Assembly: GCA_029983675.1 (NCBI GenBank)
Contig: JASBYY010000056.1
Location: 1 to 14,974, forward strand
DNA length: 14,974 bases
Direction: 5' to 3'
DNA from: Bacteroidales bacterium
GTDB lineage: Bacteria > Bacteroidota > Bacteroidia > Bacteroidales > F082
The notes beneath the pieces were generated by a model that worked only from the letters and a program-made list of their open reading frames with translations, was not told where the DNA came from and ran no database searches. Of this stretch, positions 5,839 to 14,078 are shown piece by piece. The translations under genes were made by a program, and so were the position numbers. Numbering within the stretch: the stretch's first letter is position 1; the number at the start of each line of letters is the position of its first letter.

Positions 5839-7794
5839 TTACTTTGCAATGACTATGCCAAGTAAATGGTTGATTTTCATGCGTACTCCGTCGAGATCTT
5901 TCTTTTGTTTGAGCAAGATGAGCTGGTTGTCGGGGTCGGTTTCCTGTTTCAACGATTCGGCAACGGCTCTCAACCGCGCATCGATGACTTGGTCTTTATA
6001 GCGGTAAATGGCCGACATGACGGCCTGCTTCAGAACATCTTGTTCGGTCTTTACAAAAATACCATGTTTTTCCCATCGGTCGAGTTTGTAAGGTGAGGTC
6101 AGCAAATCAGCAGCCAGATTAGCGATGGCATCGTCTTCGTTGGAGATGAAAAACTGGTCGTTGGGGATATTCCCTTCATCGATTTCGTGGTCGAAGATAT
6201 TGAAAATCTTATTGTTAGTGCTATCGTTGAATTGGATCTCATCTTGTTTGAGGTCGTCGATGATAAGCTGTGCCACCGAAATGGAATCTTCCACGGGCTT
6301 GCCTTCTTCATCAGTTGTTTCGATGGCAATCATGCTGGTTCCGTACATGAGCAGCATCTTTACCAATTCGCGTTCCTGAAAGAACCCGGGAGCGATTTGC
6401 TCATCAAGGTGTTCTTCTTCTTGGTTGGGGGCAACAATGTTTTCGTCAGGCATCGCATCGCCGTCCGGACCAAGTGATTTCTTGAATCGGGCACGCAGCA
6501 TCTTGTTCAAGGCCGCCATCAGCGTTGTCTCTGGCATGTCGAGCAGGCGGCTGCATTCTTTGATATAGGAGATGCGGAAAATGGAGTCGGGGATGACGGA
6601 AATGGTCTGTACGATGTCGCGAATCACCTCGCTGCGTTTAATGGGGTCGTCAGCAGCGTCTTTCAGCAGTAGCTCGGTCTTGAAACGGATGAAATCCTTG
6701 GCGTTGTCGGCCAGATAACCTTGCACTTTTTCGATGGGAAAGGTTTTGGCAAATGTGGCAGGGTCATGTTCCGGCGGCAGTACGACGACACGCACATTCA
6801 TGCCTTCCGAAAGAATCATGTCGGTGCCACGCAATGCAGCATGAAGGCCGGCATCATCGCCATCGTACAGCATGGTGATGTTGTTCGTGTAGCGTTTCAC
6901 CAAGCGTATCTGCTCCATGGTGAGTGAAGTCCCGGAGCTTGCCACAACGTTCTCCATGCCGATCTGATGCATATGCAACACATCGAAATAACCTTCCACA
7001 AGGATGCAGCTATCCTGACGCACAATGGCGTTTTTGGCGAAATAGATGCCGTAGAGCGTATGTGACTTGTCGTATATTTCCGACTGTGGCGAGTTCTGGT
7101 ATTTTGCTAATTTTTTTTCGGGGTCGCTGCCGAGGATGCGGCCGCCAAAACCGATGACACGCCCCGTCATGCTATGGATGGGGAAGATGACGCGGCTGTG
7201 AAAACGGTCGTAGTTTCCTTTTTCACTATGGATGCAAAGACCGATTTTGACAAGCAGGTCGTCATCGTATCCGTTTTTTCGGGCATGAGTGGCGAATGCG
7301 TCTTTCGCAGTCGGACTGTAACCCAACTGAAACTTCTCGATGATAGGATCGAGGAAGCCGCGCTCACGAAAGTACTGCAACCCTACCGACTGTCCTTCTT
7401 CACTGTGCCATAGCGTTTCGATGAAAAAGTTGCTGGCAAACCCGTTGACGTTGTACATCTTCTCCCGCTCGCTTTGCTCCAGGAGTTCTTCGGGGGTCTG
7501 CTCTTTTTCCTCAATCTGAATGTTGTATTTCTTGGCCAGATAACGCAACGCTTCGACGTAGGTATAATGTTCATGTTCCATGAGGAACTTGGCCGAGTCG
7601 CCGGCCTTTCCACAGCCAAAGCATTTGAAGATGTTACGCGCCGGATTCACGTTGAACGAAGGTGTCTTTTCATTGTGGAAGGGACAATGACCTATCAAGT
7701 TCGCTCCTCTTTTCTTCAAGGTGACGAAATCGCCTACAACCTCTTCAATATGAGCGGCTTGCAATATGGCTTCAACGGTCTCGTGCGGAATCAT
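5839..7794 (-). CDS. dnaG: DNA primase
   Basis: A 651-aa bacterial primase that makes RNA primers at the replication fork. Domains in order: a zinc-binding domain with C37, H40, C58 and C61; the RNA polymerase core with the basic segment LAKYQNSPQSEIYDKSHTLYG at about 229-249; the TOPRIM fold with catalytic E267 in VEGYFD and acidic D311, D313, D314 in DGDDAG; and a C-terminal helicase-binding region from about residue 430. The last part includes a very acidic linker (QEEEHLDEQ), as expected for a variable segment. Length is close to typical primases. The gene lies 58 nt downstream of polA on the same strand, with its own -7 box in that gap. Transcription from polA into dnaG is also possible. 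Confidence 0.96.
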   Translation of the reverse strand: MIPHETVEAILQAAHIEEVVGDFVTLKKRGANLIGHCPFHNEKTPSFNVNPARNIFKCFGCGKAGDSAKFLMEHEHYTYVEALRYLAKKYNIQIEEKEQTPEELLEQSEREKMYNVNGFASNFFIETLWHSEEGQSVGLQYFRERGFLDPIIEKFQLGYSPTAKDAFATHARKNGYDDDLLVKIGLCIHSEKGNYDRFHSRVIFPIHSMTGRVIGFGGRILGSDPEKKLAKYQNSPQSEIYDKSHTLYGIYFAKNAIVRQDSCILVEGYFDVLHMHQIGMENVVASSGTSLTMEQIRLVKRYTNNITMLYDGDDAGLHAALRGTDMILSEGMNVRVVVLPPEHDPATFAKTFPIEKVQGYLADNAKDFIRFKTELLLKDAADDPIKRSEVIRDIVQTISVIPDSIFRISYIKECSRLLDMPETTLMAALNKMLRARFKKSLGPDGDAMPDENIVAPNQEEEHLDEQIAPGFFQERELVKMLLMYGTSMIAIETTDEEGKPVEDSISVAQLIIDDLKQDEIQFNDSTNNKIFNIFDHEIDEGNIPNDQFFISNEDDAIANLAADLLTSPYKLDRWEKHGIFVKTEQDVLKQAVMSAIYRYKDQVIDARLRAVAESLKQETDPDNQLILLKQKKDLDGVRMKINHLLGIVIAK

Positions 7795-7814
7795 TATCGT
7801 GCGGGGTTTCGATG

Positions 7815-7822
7815 CAAAAATA
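7815..7822 (-). promoter_or_regulatory. -7 box for dnaG
   Basis: The minus strand reads TATTTTTG, a full TAnnTTTG match, located between the polA stop and the dnaG start and ending 20 nt before the dnaG ATG. It suggests dnaG can be transcribed independently of polA. Confidence 0.45.
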
Positions 7823-7852
7823 GCATTTTTTCAGGAGTTGAAAACCATTTCT

Positions 7853-10651
7853 TCAATGCGCCTCTAACCAGTTGTTGCCGGTGTTGATCTCAACGAGGAC
7901 GGGAACGGAGAGGGGAGTGGCGTTCACCATGAGCTTTTCAACCAAAGCGCGTAAGACTTCAATTTCATCGCGATGTGCGTCAAACACCAACTCGTCGTGT
8001 ACCTGAAGAATCATTTTCGAACGTAATGCGAGGCGTTGCATCTCCTTATGGATATTGACCATAGCGATTTTGATCATGTCGGCCGAACTCCCTTGTATGG
8101 GGGCGTTGATGGCGTTGCGTTCGGCAAAGCCACGCACCACGCTGTTGCTTGCGTTGATGTCGCGCAGGTAGCGTCGTCGTCCGAGTATGGTTTCGGCGTA
8201 ACCGTGTTCTTTGGCAAAGGCGATGCTTCGTTCCATGTATTCCTTAATGCCACTGTACTCTTCGAAGTATTTTTTGATGATGTCGGCAGCTTCGCCGCGA
8301 GCGATGTCCAAGCGTTCGGCTAAGCCGAAGGCCGACATGCCGTAGATGATGCCGAAGTTCACGGCTTTGGCGCGTCGGCGTTGCTCTTTGCTGACTGCAT
8401 CTATAGGCAGGTGGAAAATCTTGGCAGCTGTCGCCGCATGGATATCGTGACCCAGCATGAAGTCGTTGATCATGGCTTTGTCGCCGCTGAGATGGGCGAT
8501 GATACGTAGTTCGATCTGCGAATAGTCGGCAGCCATGAGGGTGTAGTCGCTGCTGCGAGGTACAAAAGCCCTGCGGATTTCACGCCCCTTGTCAGTGCGA
8601 ACGGGTATGTTCTGTAGGTTGGGGTTGTTCGAACTGAGTCGTCCTGTGGCGGTTACGGCTTGGTTGAAAGAGGTGTGAATCAAACCGTCATGAGGATTGA
8701 CGAGGGCTGGCAACGCATCGAGGTAGGTCGATTTCAACTTGGACAACTGGCGGTATTCGAGAATCCGGTTGACGATGGGATGCTCGTGCGACAGCTTTTG
8801 CAACACCTCTTCGCTTGTGGCATATTGTCCGGTCTTGGTTTTCTTGGCTTTTGCCTTGATGCCGAGTTTCTCAAACAGGATCTCGCCTAATTGCTTCGGC
8901 GATCCGATATTGAACCGGCAACCGGCCAATTCGAAAATATGCTGTTCGATTTGTGCGATTTCCGCTCCAAAGGTCTCGCTGATTTGATGCAGGTTGTCGC
9001 TGTCTATCTTTACGCCGTTGCTTTCTACGGCACTTAGCACGGCAACAAGGGGCATTTCGATGTCGTAGAACAGTTTTTCCACACCGTTTTCCTTGAGCAG
9101 CGGAAGAAGTTTGTGGTACAACTGTAGCGTGATGTCGGCATCTTCGGCAGCGTATTCCTTTATGCTTTCCAATGCCACATCGCGCATGTTGACCTGTTGA
9201 CGACCACGACCGATGAGGTCTTCGATGGGAATGGTGAAATAGTTCAGATAGGCCTCCGCCATGTAATCAAGGTTATGGCGCTGGTCGGGGTCGATCAGAT
9301 AATGGGCAATCATGGTATCGAACAACGGACCTTTGACTGTCACATCGTAGCGGTGCAACATGGTGATGTCGAATTTGAGGTTTTGCCCGATTTTCAGCTT
9401 GTTCTCGTCATCAAACACAGAAGCAAAGCATTGCAGGCGTTGCTTGCAGACTTCAGGGTCGGCGGGCAGTGGCAGGTACCAAGCCTCGTGTGCATGAAAG
9501 GAAAACGAAATCCCGACCAAGGCGGTGCTGAAAGCATCGGTGCCCGTTGTTTCGGTGTCGAATGCGAAAAGGTCGTTGGCAGAGAGGGCTGCGACGAGTT
9601 GTTGCAGGTCTTGTTCTGTTGCCACCAACCTGTAATTGTGGCTTACGGTTTGGGCAGAATCCTTTTCGCTGAACAGTAGCAGGTCGTTTTGTGGAGCCGT
9701 ATCAAACAGGTTGAGTTGAGCCGAAGAAGCGGCTGGCATTTGCACGGCATCGGGTTGCTGCATCTTGTTTCTATCGTCCAAGAAACGCTTGGCAAAGGTT
9801 TTGAATTCCAGTTCCTCAAACAGTTCAAGCAATTTCTTGATGTCTGGTTCACGGGCTTGTAGTTGTTCGGCATCAAAATCTACAGGCACATCGGTTTGGA
9901 TGGTGGCAAGTCGTTTTGACAGCAGCCCCTGTTCGGCAAAATCGATGACGTTTTCTTTTTGTTTTCCTTTGAGTTCGTGGGCATGTTCTATCAGATTTTC
10001 CACGCTGCCGTATTTCTCGATGAGGGTTGCGGCGGTTTTTTCGCCGATGCCGGGTATGCCGGGTATGTTGTCGGCGGTATCGCCCCACAAACCGAGGATG
10101 TCGATCAGTTGTGTGGGGTTTGTAATGTGATAGCGTGCGCACACTTCTTTGGGTCCCCACACTTGTGCCGGCTCGCCGAACTTGGCGGGCTTGTACATGA
10201 AGGTTTTTTCTGTCACAAGTTGTCCGAAGTCCTTGTCGGGTGTCATCATATATGTAGTGAAGCCTTGCTGTTCGGCCTTGCGCGACAGGGTGCCAATGAC
10301 ATCGTCGGCCTCGTAGCCTTCGATGGCGAAAATAGGTATGTTGAAGCCTTTGATGATCTCTACTATATACGGTACGGAAGACCTGAGGGCTTCCGGCATT
10401 GATTCGCGGTTGGCCTTGTAGTCGAGAAATTCTTGCTTGCGTTGGGTGGGTTCCGAAACGTCAAAGGCAACGCCGATGTGCGTGGGTTTCTCGTTCTTCA
10501 ATATCTCGTACAAGGTGTTGAGAAAACCTATGATGGCAGAGGTGTTTACACCTTTGGAGTTGATTCTCGGATTTTTGTTCAAGGCAAAGAATGCCCTGTA
10601 TATCAGTGCATAAGCATCGAGTAAAAAAAGCTTCTTGCTGTTTCCTTCCAT
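7853..10651 (-). CDS. polA: DNA polymerase I
   Basis: A 932-aa family A polymerase used in Okazaki fragment processing and repair. The 5' nuclease domain (1-290) has EGYEADDVIG, TPDKDFGQLV and GDTADNIPGIPGIGEKTA. The 3'-5' exonuclease domain looks active: D365 and E367 (FDTETTG), D428 (NLKFD), Y500 and D504 (YAAED). The polymerase domain has motif A with D709 and E714 (ADYSQIELR), motif B RRRAKAVNFGIIYG with F766 at the dideoxynucleotide-selectivity position, and motif C H885-D886-E887. All three activities should thus be present. I chose the ATG at 10651: an in-frame ATG at 10735 would add 28 unusual residues, and a candidate promoter at 10673-10680 lies inside that extension. Confidence 0.96.
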   Translation of the reverse strand: MEGNSKKLFLLDAYALIYRAFFALNKNPRINSKGVNTSAIIGFLNTLYEILKNEKPTHIGVAFDVSEPTQRKQEFLDYKANRESMPEALRSSVPYIVEIIKGFNIPIFAIEGYEADDVIGTLSRKAEQQGFTTYMMTPDKDFGQLVTEKTFMYKPAKFGEPAQVWGPKEVCARYHITNPTQLIDILGLWGDTADNIPGIPGIGEKTAATLIEKYGSVENLIEHAHELKGKQKENVIDFAEQGLLSKRLATIQTDVPVDFDAEQLQAREPDIKKLLELFEELEFKTFAKRFLDDRNKMQQPDAVQMPAASSAQLNLFDTAPQNDLLLFSEKDSAQTVSHNYRLVATEQDLQQLVAALSANDLFAFDTETTGTDAFSTALVGISFSFHAHEAWYLPLPADPEVCKQRLQCFASVFDDENKLKIGQNLKFDITMLHRYDVTVKGPLFDTMIAHYLIDPDQRHNLDYMAEAYLNYFTIPIEDLIGRGRQQVNMRDVALESIKEYAAEDADITLQLYHKLLPLLKENGVEKLFYDIEMPLVAVLSAVESNGVKIDSDNLHQISETFGAEIAQIEQHIFELAGCRFNIGSPKQLGEILFEKLGIKAKAKKTKTGQYATSEEVLQKLSHEHPIVNRILEYRQLSKLKSTYLDALPALVNPHDGLIHTSFNQAVTATGRLSSNNPNLQNIPVRTDKGREIRRAFVPRSSDYTLMAADYSQIELRIIAHLSGDKAMINDFMLGHDIHAATAAKIFHLPIDAVSKEQRRRAKAVNFGIIYGMSAFGLAERLDIARGEAADIIKKYFEEYSGIKEYMERSIAFAKEHGYAETILGRRRYLRDINASNSVVRGFAERNAINAPIQGSSADMIKIAMVNIHKEMQRLALRSKMILQVHDELVFDAHRDEIEVLRALVEKLMVNATPLSVPVLVEINTGNNWLEAH

Positions 10652-10672
10652 AGCAGTCGGTTTTGAAGATGT

Positions 10673-10680
10673 CAAAGATA
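10673..10680 (-). promoter_or_regulatory. -7 box for polA
   Basis: The minus strand reads TATCTTTG, a full TAnnTTTG match, ending 21 nt before the polA ATG at 10651. This predicts a leader of roughly 15 nt and rules out the longer reading frame from 10735 as the product of this promoter. Confidence 0.5.
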
Positions 10681-10838
10681 CGAAATCTTTGTTCTCAGGA
10701 GCTAAAAGGCAGAGAAAAGATTTATTCGCTCTCAATCTGTTTTTTTATAGATATTTGATAATCAACATAATAAAAAGAAATTGAAACAATATAGAGTCGG
10801 TTTAGGGTGGTTTTTTCATCAGAAATGGAAAAATGTTG

Positions 10839-10846
10839 TACTTTTG
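10839..10846 (+). promoter_or_regulatory. Distal -7 box for acpP-fabF-rnc
   Basis: TACTTTTG, a full TAnnTTTG match 159 nt before the acpP start. It would give a long leader. No exact TTG is found at the -33 distance. Confidence 0.42.
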
Positions 10847-10945
10847 TCGCCACTTTTAATTAGTCAAAGAGAAGTTTGTGGCGTAGGGAGCTTTGTTCTT
10901 TCTTCATGCGAATCGCTTGTTTTTCAGATAGAAGAGAAATTAGTC

Positions 10946-10976
10946 TTGCAAATAAGAAAAAGAATGACGTACTTTG
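10946..10976 (+). promoter_or_regulatory. Proximal promoter candidate for acpP
   Basis: TTG at 10946-10948 is followed 21 nt later by TACTTTG (10970-10976), one base shorter than the full TAnnTTTG box but in the spacing usual for Bacteroidetes promoters. It lies 29 nt before the acpP start. With the distal box it would form a tandem pair, common for highly expressed genes. Confidence 0.35.
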
Positions 10977-11005
10977 CGCCTTTGTTTAACGCAAAATTGG
11001 AAATT

Positions 11006-11263
11006 ATGTCAGAAAACATTCAAGAACAAATCAAAGAGATGATTGTTGAAAAGCTTGCTGTCAAGCCCGAAGAAGTAACCATGGACGCAAGTTTCACGAA
11101 CGATCTTGGTGCTGATTCATTAGACACCGTTGAGCTGATGATGGACTTTGAAAAGAAGTTCAACCTGGCCATTCCTGACGATCAGCAGGAAAAAATCGTC
11201 ACCGTTGGTGATGTGGTGAGATTAGTGGAAGAAATGCAGAAATCTGCCGGCAAGGAGGCTTAA
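11006..11263 (+). CDS. acpP: Acyl carrier protein
   Basis: An 85-aa acidic acyl carrier protein of type II fatty acid synthesis. S38 in the GADSLDTVE motif is the attachment site for 4'-phosphopantetheine, on which growing acyl chains are carried. The first helix (NIQEQIKEMIVEKLAV), the DLGADSLD signature and the IPDDQQEKIVTVGDVV segment are canonical. I chose the ATG at 11006, which gives the family N-terminus MSENI. Earlier in-frame codons from 10781 lie in the leader and overlap promoter candidates. fabF follows after 22 nt, so the carrier and its condensing enzyme are made from one transcript. High expression is expected from the tandem promoter candidates. There is no obvious purine-rich ribosome binding site, as is normal for this phylum. 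Confidence 0.97.
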   Translation: MSENIQEQIKEMIVEKLAVKPEEVTMDASFTNDLGADSLDTVELMMDFEKKFNLAIPDDQQEKIVTVGDVVRLVEEMQKSAGKEA

Positions 11264-11285
11264 ACTCTCCTCTTGTTCTTTTATT

Positions 11286-12539
11286 ATGGAATTGAAACGA
11301 GTAGTCGTTACAGGCTTGGGTGCCATCACGCCGATCGGGAACAACGTCAAGGAGTTCTGGAGCGGGCTGGTGAGCGGCAAGAACGGAGCCGGTGCCATTA
11401 CTCGTTTCGATTCTTCTTCTTTTAAGACCCATTTTGCCTGCGAGGTAAAGGGGTTCGACCCCGAGAATTTCTTTGACAAGAAAGAAGTGCGCAAACATGA
11501 TTTGTATGCACAGTTTGCTCTTGTCGCCGCCGACGAAGCTGTTTCGGATGCCGGTATCTCGTCCGAGAACACCGATTTTGACGAAGTAGGTGTGATTTGG
11601 ACTTCGGGCATTGGAGGCGTTGGCACGTTCTACAACGAAGTCATGGATTTCGCAAAGGGTGACGGCACACCGCTGTTCAACCCGTTTTTTGTTCCCAAGA
11701 TGATATTGAACATGCCGGCCGGCCTGATTTCCATTAAATATGGATTCAGGGGACCGAACTTTGCCACGGTGTCGGCTTGCGCTTCATCTTCACATGCCAT
11801 TGTGGAGGCGTTCAACCATATCCATTTTGGCAAGGCACCCGTTATTATCGCCGGTGGCAGCGAAGCCGGCATCACGGAGACGGGTGTAGGAGGGTTCACT
11901 TCGATGCGCGCACTTTCCACGCGCAATGATGATCCTTTGACAGCATCGCGGCCTTTCGACCTCAATCGTGACGGCTTTGTCATGGGCGAGGGCGGCGGCG
12001 GTATCGTTCTCGAAGAGATGGAACATGCCTTGCGTCGTGGCGCACACATTTACGCTGAGTTGGTAGGAGCGGGAGTTTCTGCCGATGCTTATCACATCAC
12101 CTCTCCCCATCCTGAAGGTTACGGAGCCATTCTCAGCATGAAACGTGCCCTTGCCGATGCCGGATTATCCCCCAAGGGCATCGACCATATCAACGCACAC
12201 GCCACATCGACCCCGGCAGGCGACATCGCCGAACCCATCGCCATCAAGGCGGTGTTTGGCGAACATACCCCTGAAATTAGCATCAACGCGACAAAATCGA
12301 TGACCGGCCATCTTTTAGGTGGTGCCGGCGTAGTGGAATCGATAGCCACGGTTTTGGCCATTCAAAATTCCATCGTTCCGCCGACCATCAATCATTTTGA
12401 CGATGATCCTCAGATTGGGGGCGGTTTCGACTTCACCTTCAACAAGGCGCGTAAGCGCGAAGTGAATGCCGCTATCACCAATGCGTTTGGATTTGGCGGT
12501 CACAATGCCTCCATCGTTTTCAAAAAGTTCTCCATCTGA
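11286..12539 (+). CDS. fabF: 3-oxoacyl-ACP synthase II
   Basis: A 417-aa beta-ketoacyl-ACP synthase of the FabF/KAS II type, which condenses acyl-ACP with malonyl-ACP to elongate fatty acids. The Cys-His-His triad is complete: C165 in VSACASSSHA, H305 in NAHATSTPAGD and H342 in SMTGHLLGGAG. The C-terminal NAFGFGGHN loop is present. Length and N-terminus (ELKRVVVTGLGAITPIGN) are typical, with the ATG at 11286 directly at the family start. It is placed between acpP (22 nt) and rnc (13 nt) and is almost certainly in one operon with both. FabB is less likely, given the length and the ATSTPAGD variant after the first histidine, but the two cannot be fully separated by eye. Confidence 0.95.
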   Translation: MELKRVVVTGLGAITPIGNNVKEFWSGLVSGKNGAGAITRFDSSSFKTHFACEVKGFDPENFFDKKEVRKHDLYAQFALVAADEAVSDAGISSENTDFDEVGVIWTSGIGGVGTFYNEVMDFAKGDGTPLFNPFFVPKMILNMPAGLISIKYGFRGPNFATVSACASSSHAIVEAFNHIHFGKAPVIIAGGSEAGITETGVGGFTSMRALSTRNDDPLTASRPFDLNRDGFVMGEGGGGIVLEEMEHALRRGAHIYAELVGAGVSADAYHITSPHPEGYGAILSMKRALADAGLSPKGIDHINAHATSTPAGDIAEPIAIKAVFGEHTPEISINATKSMTGHLLGGAGVVESIATVLAIQNSIVPPTINHFDDDPQIGGGFDFTFNKARKREVNAAITNAFGFGGHNASIVFKKFSI

Positions 12540-12552
12540 CAAGTTCAAGAAG

Positions 12553-13290
12553 ATGTTTCCTTTTCTGAGACGCACAAAAGACAAGGACTTGTCGAAATAC
12601 ATCAAGAACATTTTTGGTTTCTATCCACGTAACATTACGCTTTACGAACTTGCTTTCACCCATAAGTCGGTGGCTGACGAGAGTGTCGGCAATTACCGGC
12701 TGAGCAACGAGCGTCTTGAGTATCTCGGCGATGCCGTGCTGGGAGCCGCCGTGGCCGATTTTTTGTTCAAGACCTTTCCGACACAATCGGAGGGATTCCT
12801 GACCGAAATGCGCTCGCGCATCGTCAGTCGCAGTTCGCTCAATAAATTATCGCAAAAACTTGGTTTCGAGGATCTCATCCATTATTCCCATAACGGTAAC
12901 ATGAAATACCGCTCGTTGGGCGGAAATGCTTTTGAGGCGCTTATGGGAGCCATCTATCTTGATCGTGGCTACGATTTTACCCGCCATATCATCGTCAGCC
13001 GCATTATCAAGGTACATATCGACCTCGAACAATTGGAGCAAAACGAGGTGAACTTCAAAAGCAAGATCCTGGAATGGTCGCAAAAGGAAAAGCACAGTGT
13101 CAGCCTTAACCTGATCGACACGAAAGGCAACAAGCACGAGAAACTCTATACGGTTGAAGTTGTCGTGGACGGCAAGGAATATGCGCAGGCTTCCGATTAT
13201 TCCATTAAGGGAGCTGAACAATTGGCTGCCGAAAAGACTTGGGCTATGCTAGAAGAGGAAAAAAGCAAGGCCGGGGCGAGGAAGTCATAA
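12553..13290 (+). CDS. rnc: Ribonuclease III
   Basis: A 245-aa double-strand-specific endoribonuclease that processes rRNA precursors and structured mRNAs. The N-terminal RNase III domain shows the signature NERLEYLGDAVLG (residues 52-64, with E53, E56 and D60) and the second metal-binding part GNAFEALMGAIYLD with E128. The position equivalent to E. coli D114 is N125, which I believe is usual in Bacteroidetes. A C-terminal dsRNA-binding domain spans about 167-236: NFKSKILEWSQ, the DGKEYAQASDYSIKGAEQLAAEKTW segment and its helix, with a less basic KGAEQ than the classical KKAEQ. I chose the ATG at 12553, 13 nt after the fabF stop; the open frame extends back into fabF but those residues are unrelated. 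Probably in one operon with acpP and fabF. Confidence 0.94.
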   Translation: MFPFLRRTKDKDLSKYIKNIFGFYPRNITLYELAFTHKSVADESVGNYRLSNERLEYLGDAVLGAAVADFLFKTFPTQSEGFLTEMRSRIVSRSSLNKLSQKLGFEDLIHYSHNGNMKYRSLGGNAFEALMGAIYLDRGYDFTRHIIVSRIIKVHIDLEQLEQNEVNFKSKILEWSQKEKHSVSLNLIDTKGNKHEKLYTVEVVVDGKEYAQASDYSIKGAEQLAAEKTWAMLEEEKSKAGARKS

Positions 13291-13387
13291 ACATCTGTAA
13301 ATCTTACTCTTATTTCTTTAATGTTGCGTTTTTGGGAAAGAAAAAACTTTTTCTCAGCATTTTGTGTTTTCCAAGTGATAGAAACAT

Positions 13388-13395
13388 TATTTTTG
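13388..13395 (+). promoter_or_regulatory. -7 box for the gene at 13412
   Basis: TATTTTTG matches TAnnTTTG, with a TTTG at 13362-13365 22 nt upstream as a possible -33 element. It ends only 16 nt before the ATG at 13412, so the leader would be very short. This implies separate transcription from rnc. Confidence 0.45.
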
Positions 13396-13411
13396 CAACA
13401 AAGATTTTCCC

Positions 13412-13957
13412 ATGGTCAAAAAGAACAAAATTCAGTTTGCGCCTATCGATGACATACAGATTATCGGTGTCTCTACGTCGCTGATGGACTATAAGTTAGC
13501 ATGGCATCTGAACGGCAAACTGAAACTGAATCTTGTGCGCCATGGCAATATTGAGTTGGAAAACGAGTCGGAGATCAAGTCGCTGTATTCTTTCTATTAT
13601 TACAATGCAGGTGAAAACAGCAACACCTATAATTTAGTGTCTCTCATTCAAAACGGCATCCCATGGATGAAGGTCCGCCCGCGCACTGACTTTTTGCTGA
13701 TCATCCGCAATACCATTACGGTTGAAAAACTGAAGGACTACATCGAGAGCATCCGCCAAATCAAGCAGATCAACCATGCCTATCTGATAGATGTTAATAA
13801 GATTAAGGGGATAGTTGAGGTTATCGACACGGTTGAAATGCACGAAATTGACATTTTGAAAGAGATGGCAGAACGCTTCGATCCGCGGAAACGCATAGAA
13901 GTGCTTCGCAAGAGTTTTGAAAAAGAAAAAGACATGCTGAAAAAGGAAATGTCATAA
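13412..13957 (+). CDS. Probable IPExxxVDY family protein
   Basis: A 181-aa soluble protein resembling the Bacteroidetes IPExxxVDY family, whose genes often follow rnc. The matching layout is an N-terminal IQIIGVSTSLMDYKLAWHLN (residues 16-35), an aromatic stretch SLYSFYYYN at 58-66, the IP...DFLLII segment at 83-98, and INHAYLIDVNKIKG at 120-133, where most members end as I remember them. Two things are unusual. The name-giving motif is altered to IPW with TDF nine residues on, in place of IPE and VDY. There is also a highly charged, probably helical tail at 134-181. The function of the family is unknown; the position next to rnc is suggestive only. The gene has its own promoter box and ends in a strong terminator. 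Confidence 0.62.
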   Translation: MVKKNKIQFAPIDDIQIIGVSTSLMDYKLAWHLNGKLKLNLVRHGNIELENESEIKSLYSFYYYNAGENSNTYNLVSLIQNGIPWMKVRPRTDFLLIIRNTITVEKLKDYIESIRQIKQINHAYLIDVNKIKGIVEVIDTVEMHEIDILKEMAERFDPRKRIEVLRKSFEKEKDMLKKEMS

Positions 13958-13984
13958 AGCCCCGCATGTTGCGAGGCTTTTTTT
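13957..13984 (+). terminator. Rho-independent terminator
   Basis: Positions 13957-13966 pair with 13970-13979 (nine base pairs, one mismatch, 3-nt loop), followed by a run of seven T starting at 13978. The stem begins at the last base of the upstream stop codon. Read on the other strand it has a shorter T-run, so it could also stop transcripts coming from ssb. Confidence 0.88.
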
Positions 13985-14049
13985 ACATTGCGCCACATCA
14001 TGCACCTGTTTGGGTAAGCACCTGTTGCCGTCTTTGCATAGACAGCGCG

Positions 14050-14078
14050 AAGTGACTTTTTTCGGTGTGAAGTCACTT
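14050..14078 (-). terminator. Hairpin overlapping the ssb stop, possible terminator
   Basis: Positions 14050-14057 are perfectly complementary to 14071-14078 with a 13-nt loop. On the minus strand the stem starts just before the ssb stop codon. No T-tract follows, so it may only stabilise the 3' end, with the terminator at 13957-13984 acting as the true stop. Confidence 0.4.

Larger units (their letters stand above)
10652..11005. other. Divergent polA / acpP intergenic region
   Basis: This 354-bp AT-rich stretch separates the divergent polA and acpP genes. It contains the polA -7 box (10673-10680), two acpP promoter candidates (10839-10846 and 10970-10976) and a 6-bp inverted repeat (10848-10853 with 10878-10883) just after the first acpP box. 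No tRNA, small gene or known riboswitch is recognised. A frame open upstream of acpP from 10781 has no family features and is treated as leader. Confidence 0.6.

Noticed and set aside
10781..11005. 75-codon N-terminal extension of acpP
   Set aside because: ACP proteins start at the MSENI-type N-terminus; the extension has no family features and contains a promoter candidate.
12466..12552. Upstream extension of rnc overlapping fabF
   Set aside because: The extra 29 residues are the out-of-frame reading of the fabF 3' end, and a normal ATG with a 13-nt gap is available.
13337..13355. A/T-rich hairpin after rnc as a terminator
   Set aside because: The stem is six pairs, nearly all A-T, with no following T-run; too weak to support.
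14002..14026. Direct repeat GCACCTGTT at 14002 and 14018
   Set aside because: Only two 9-bp copies between convergent genes; likely chance and no function suggested.
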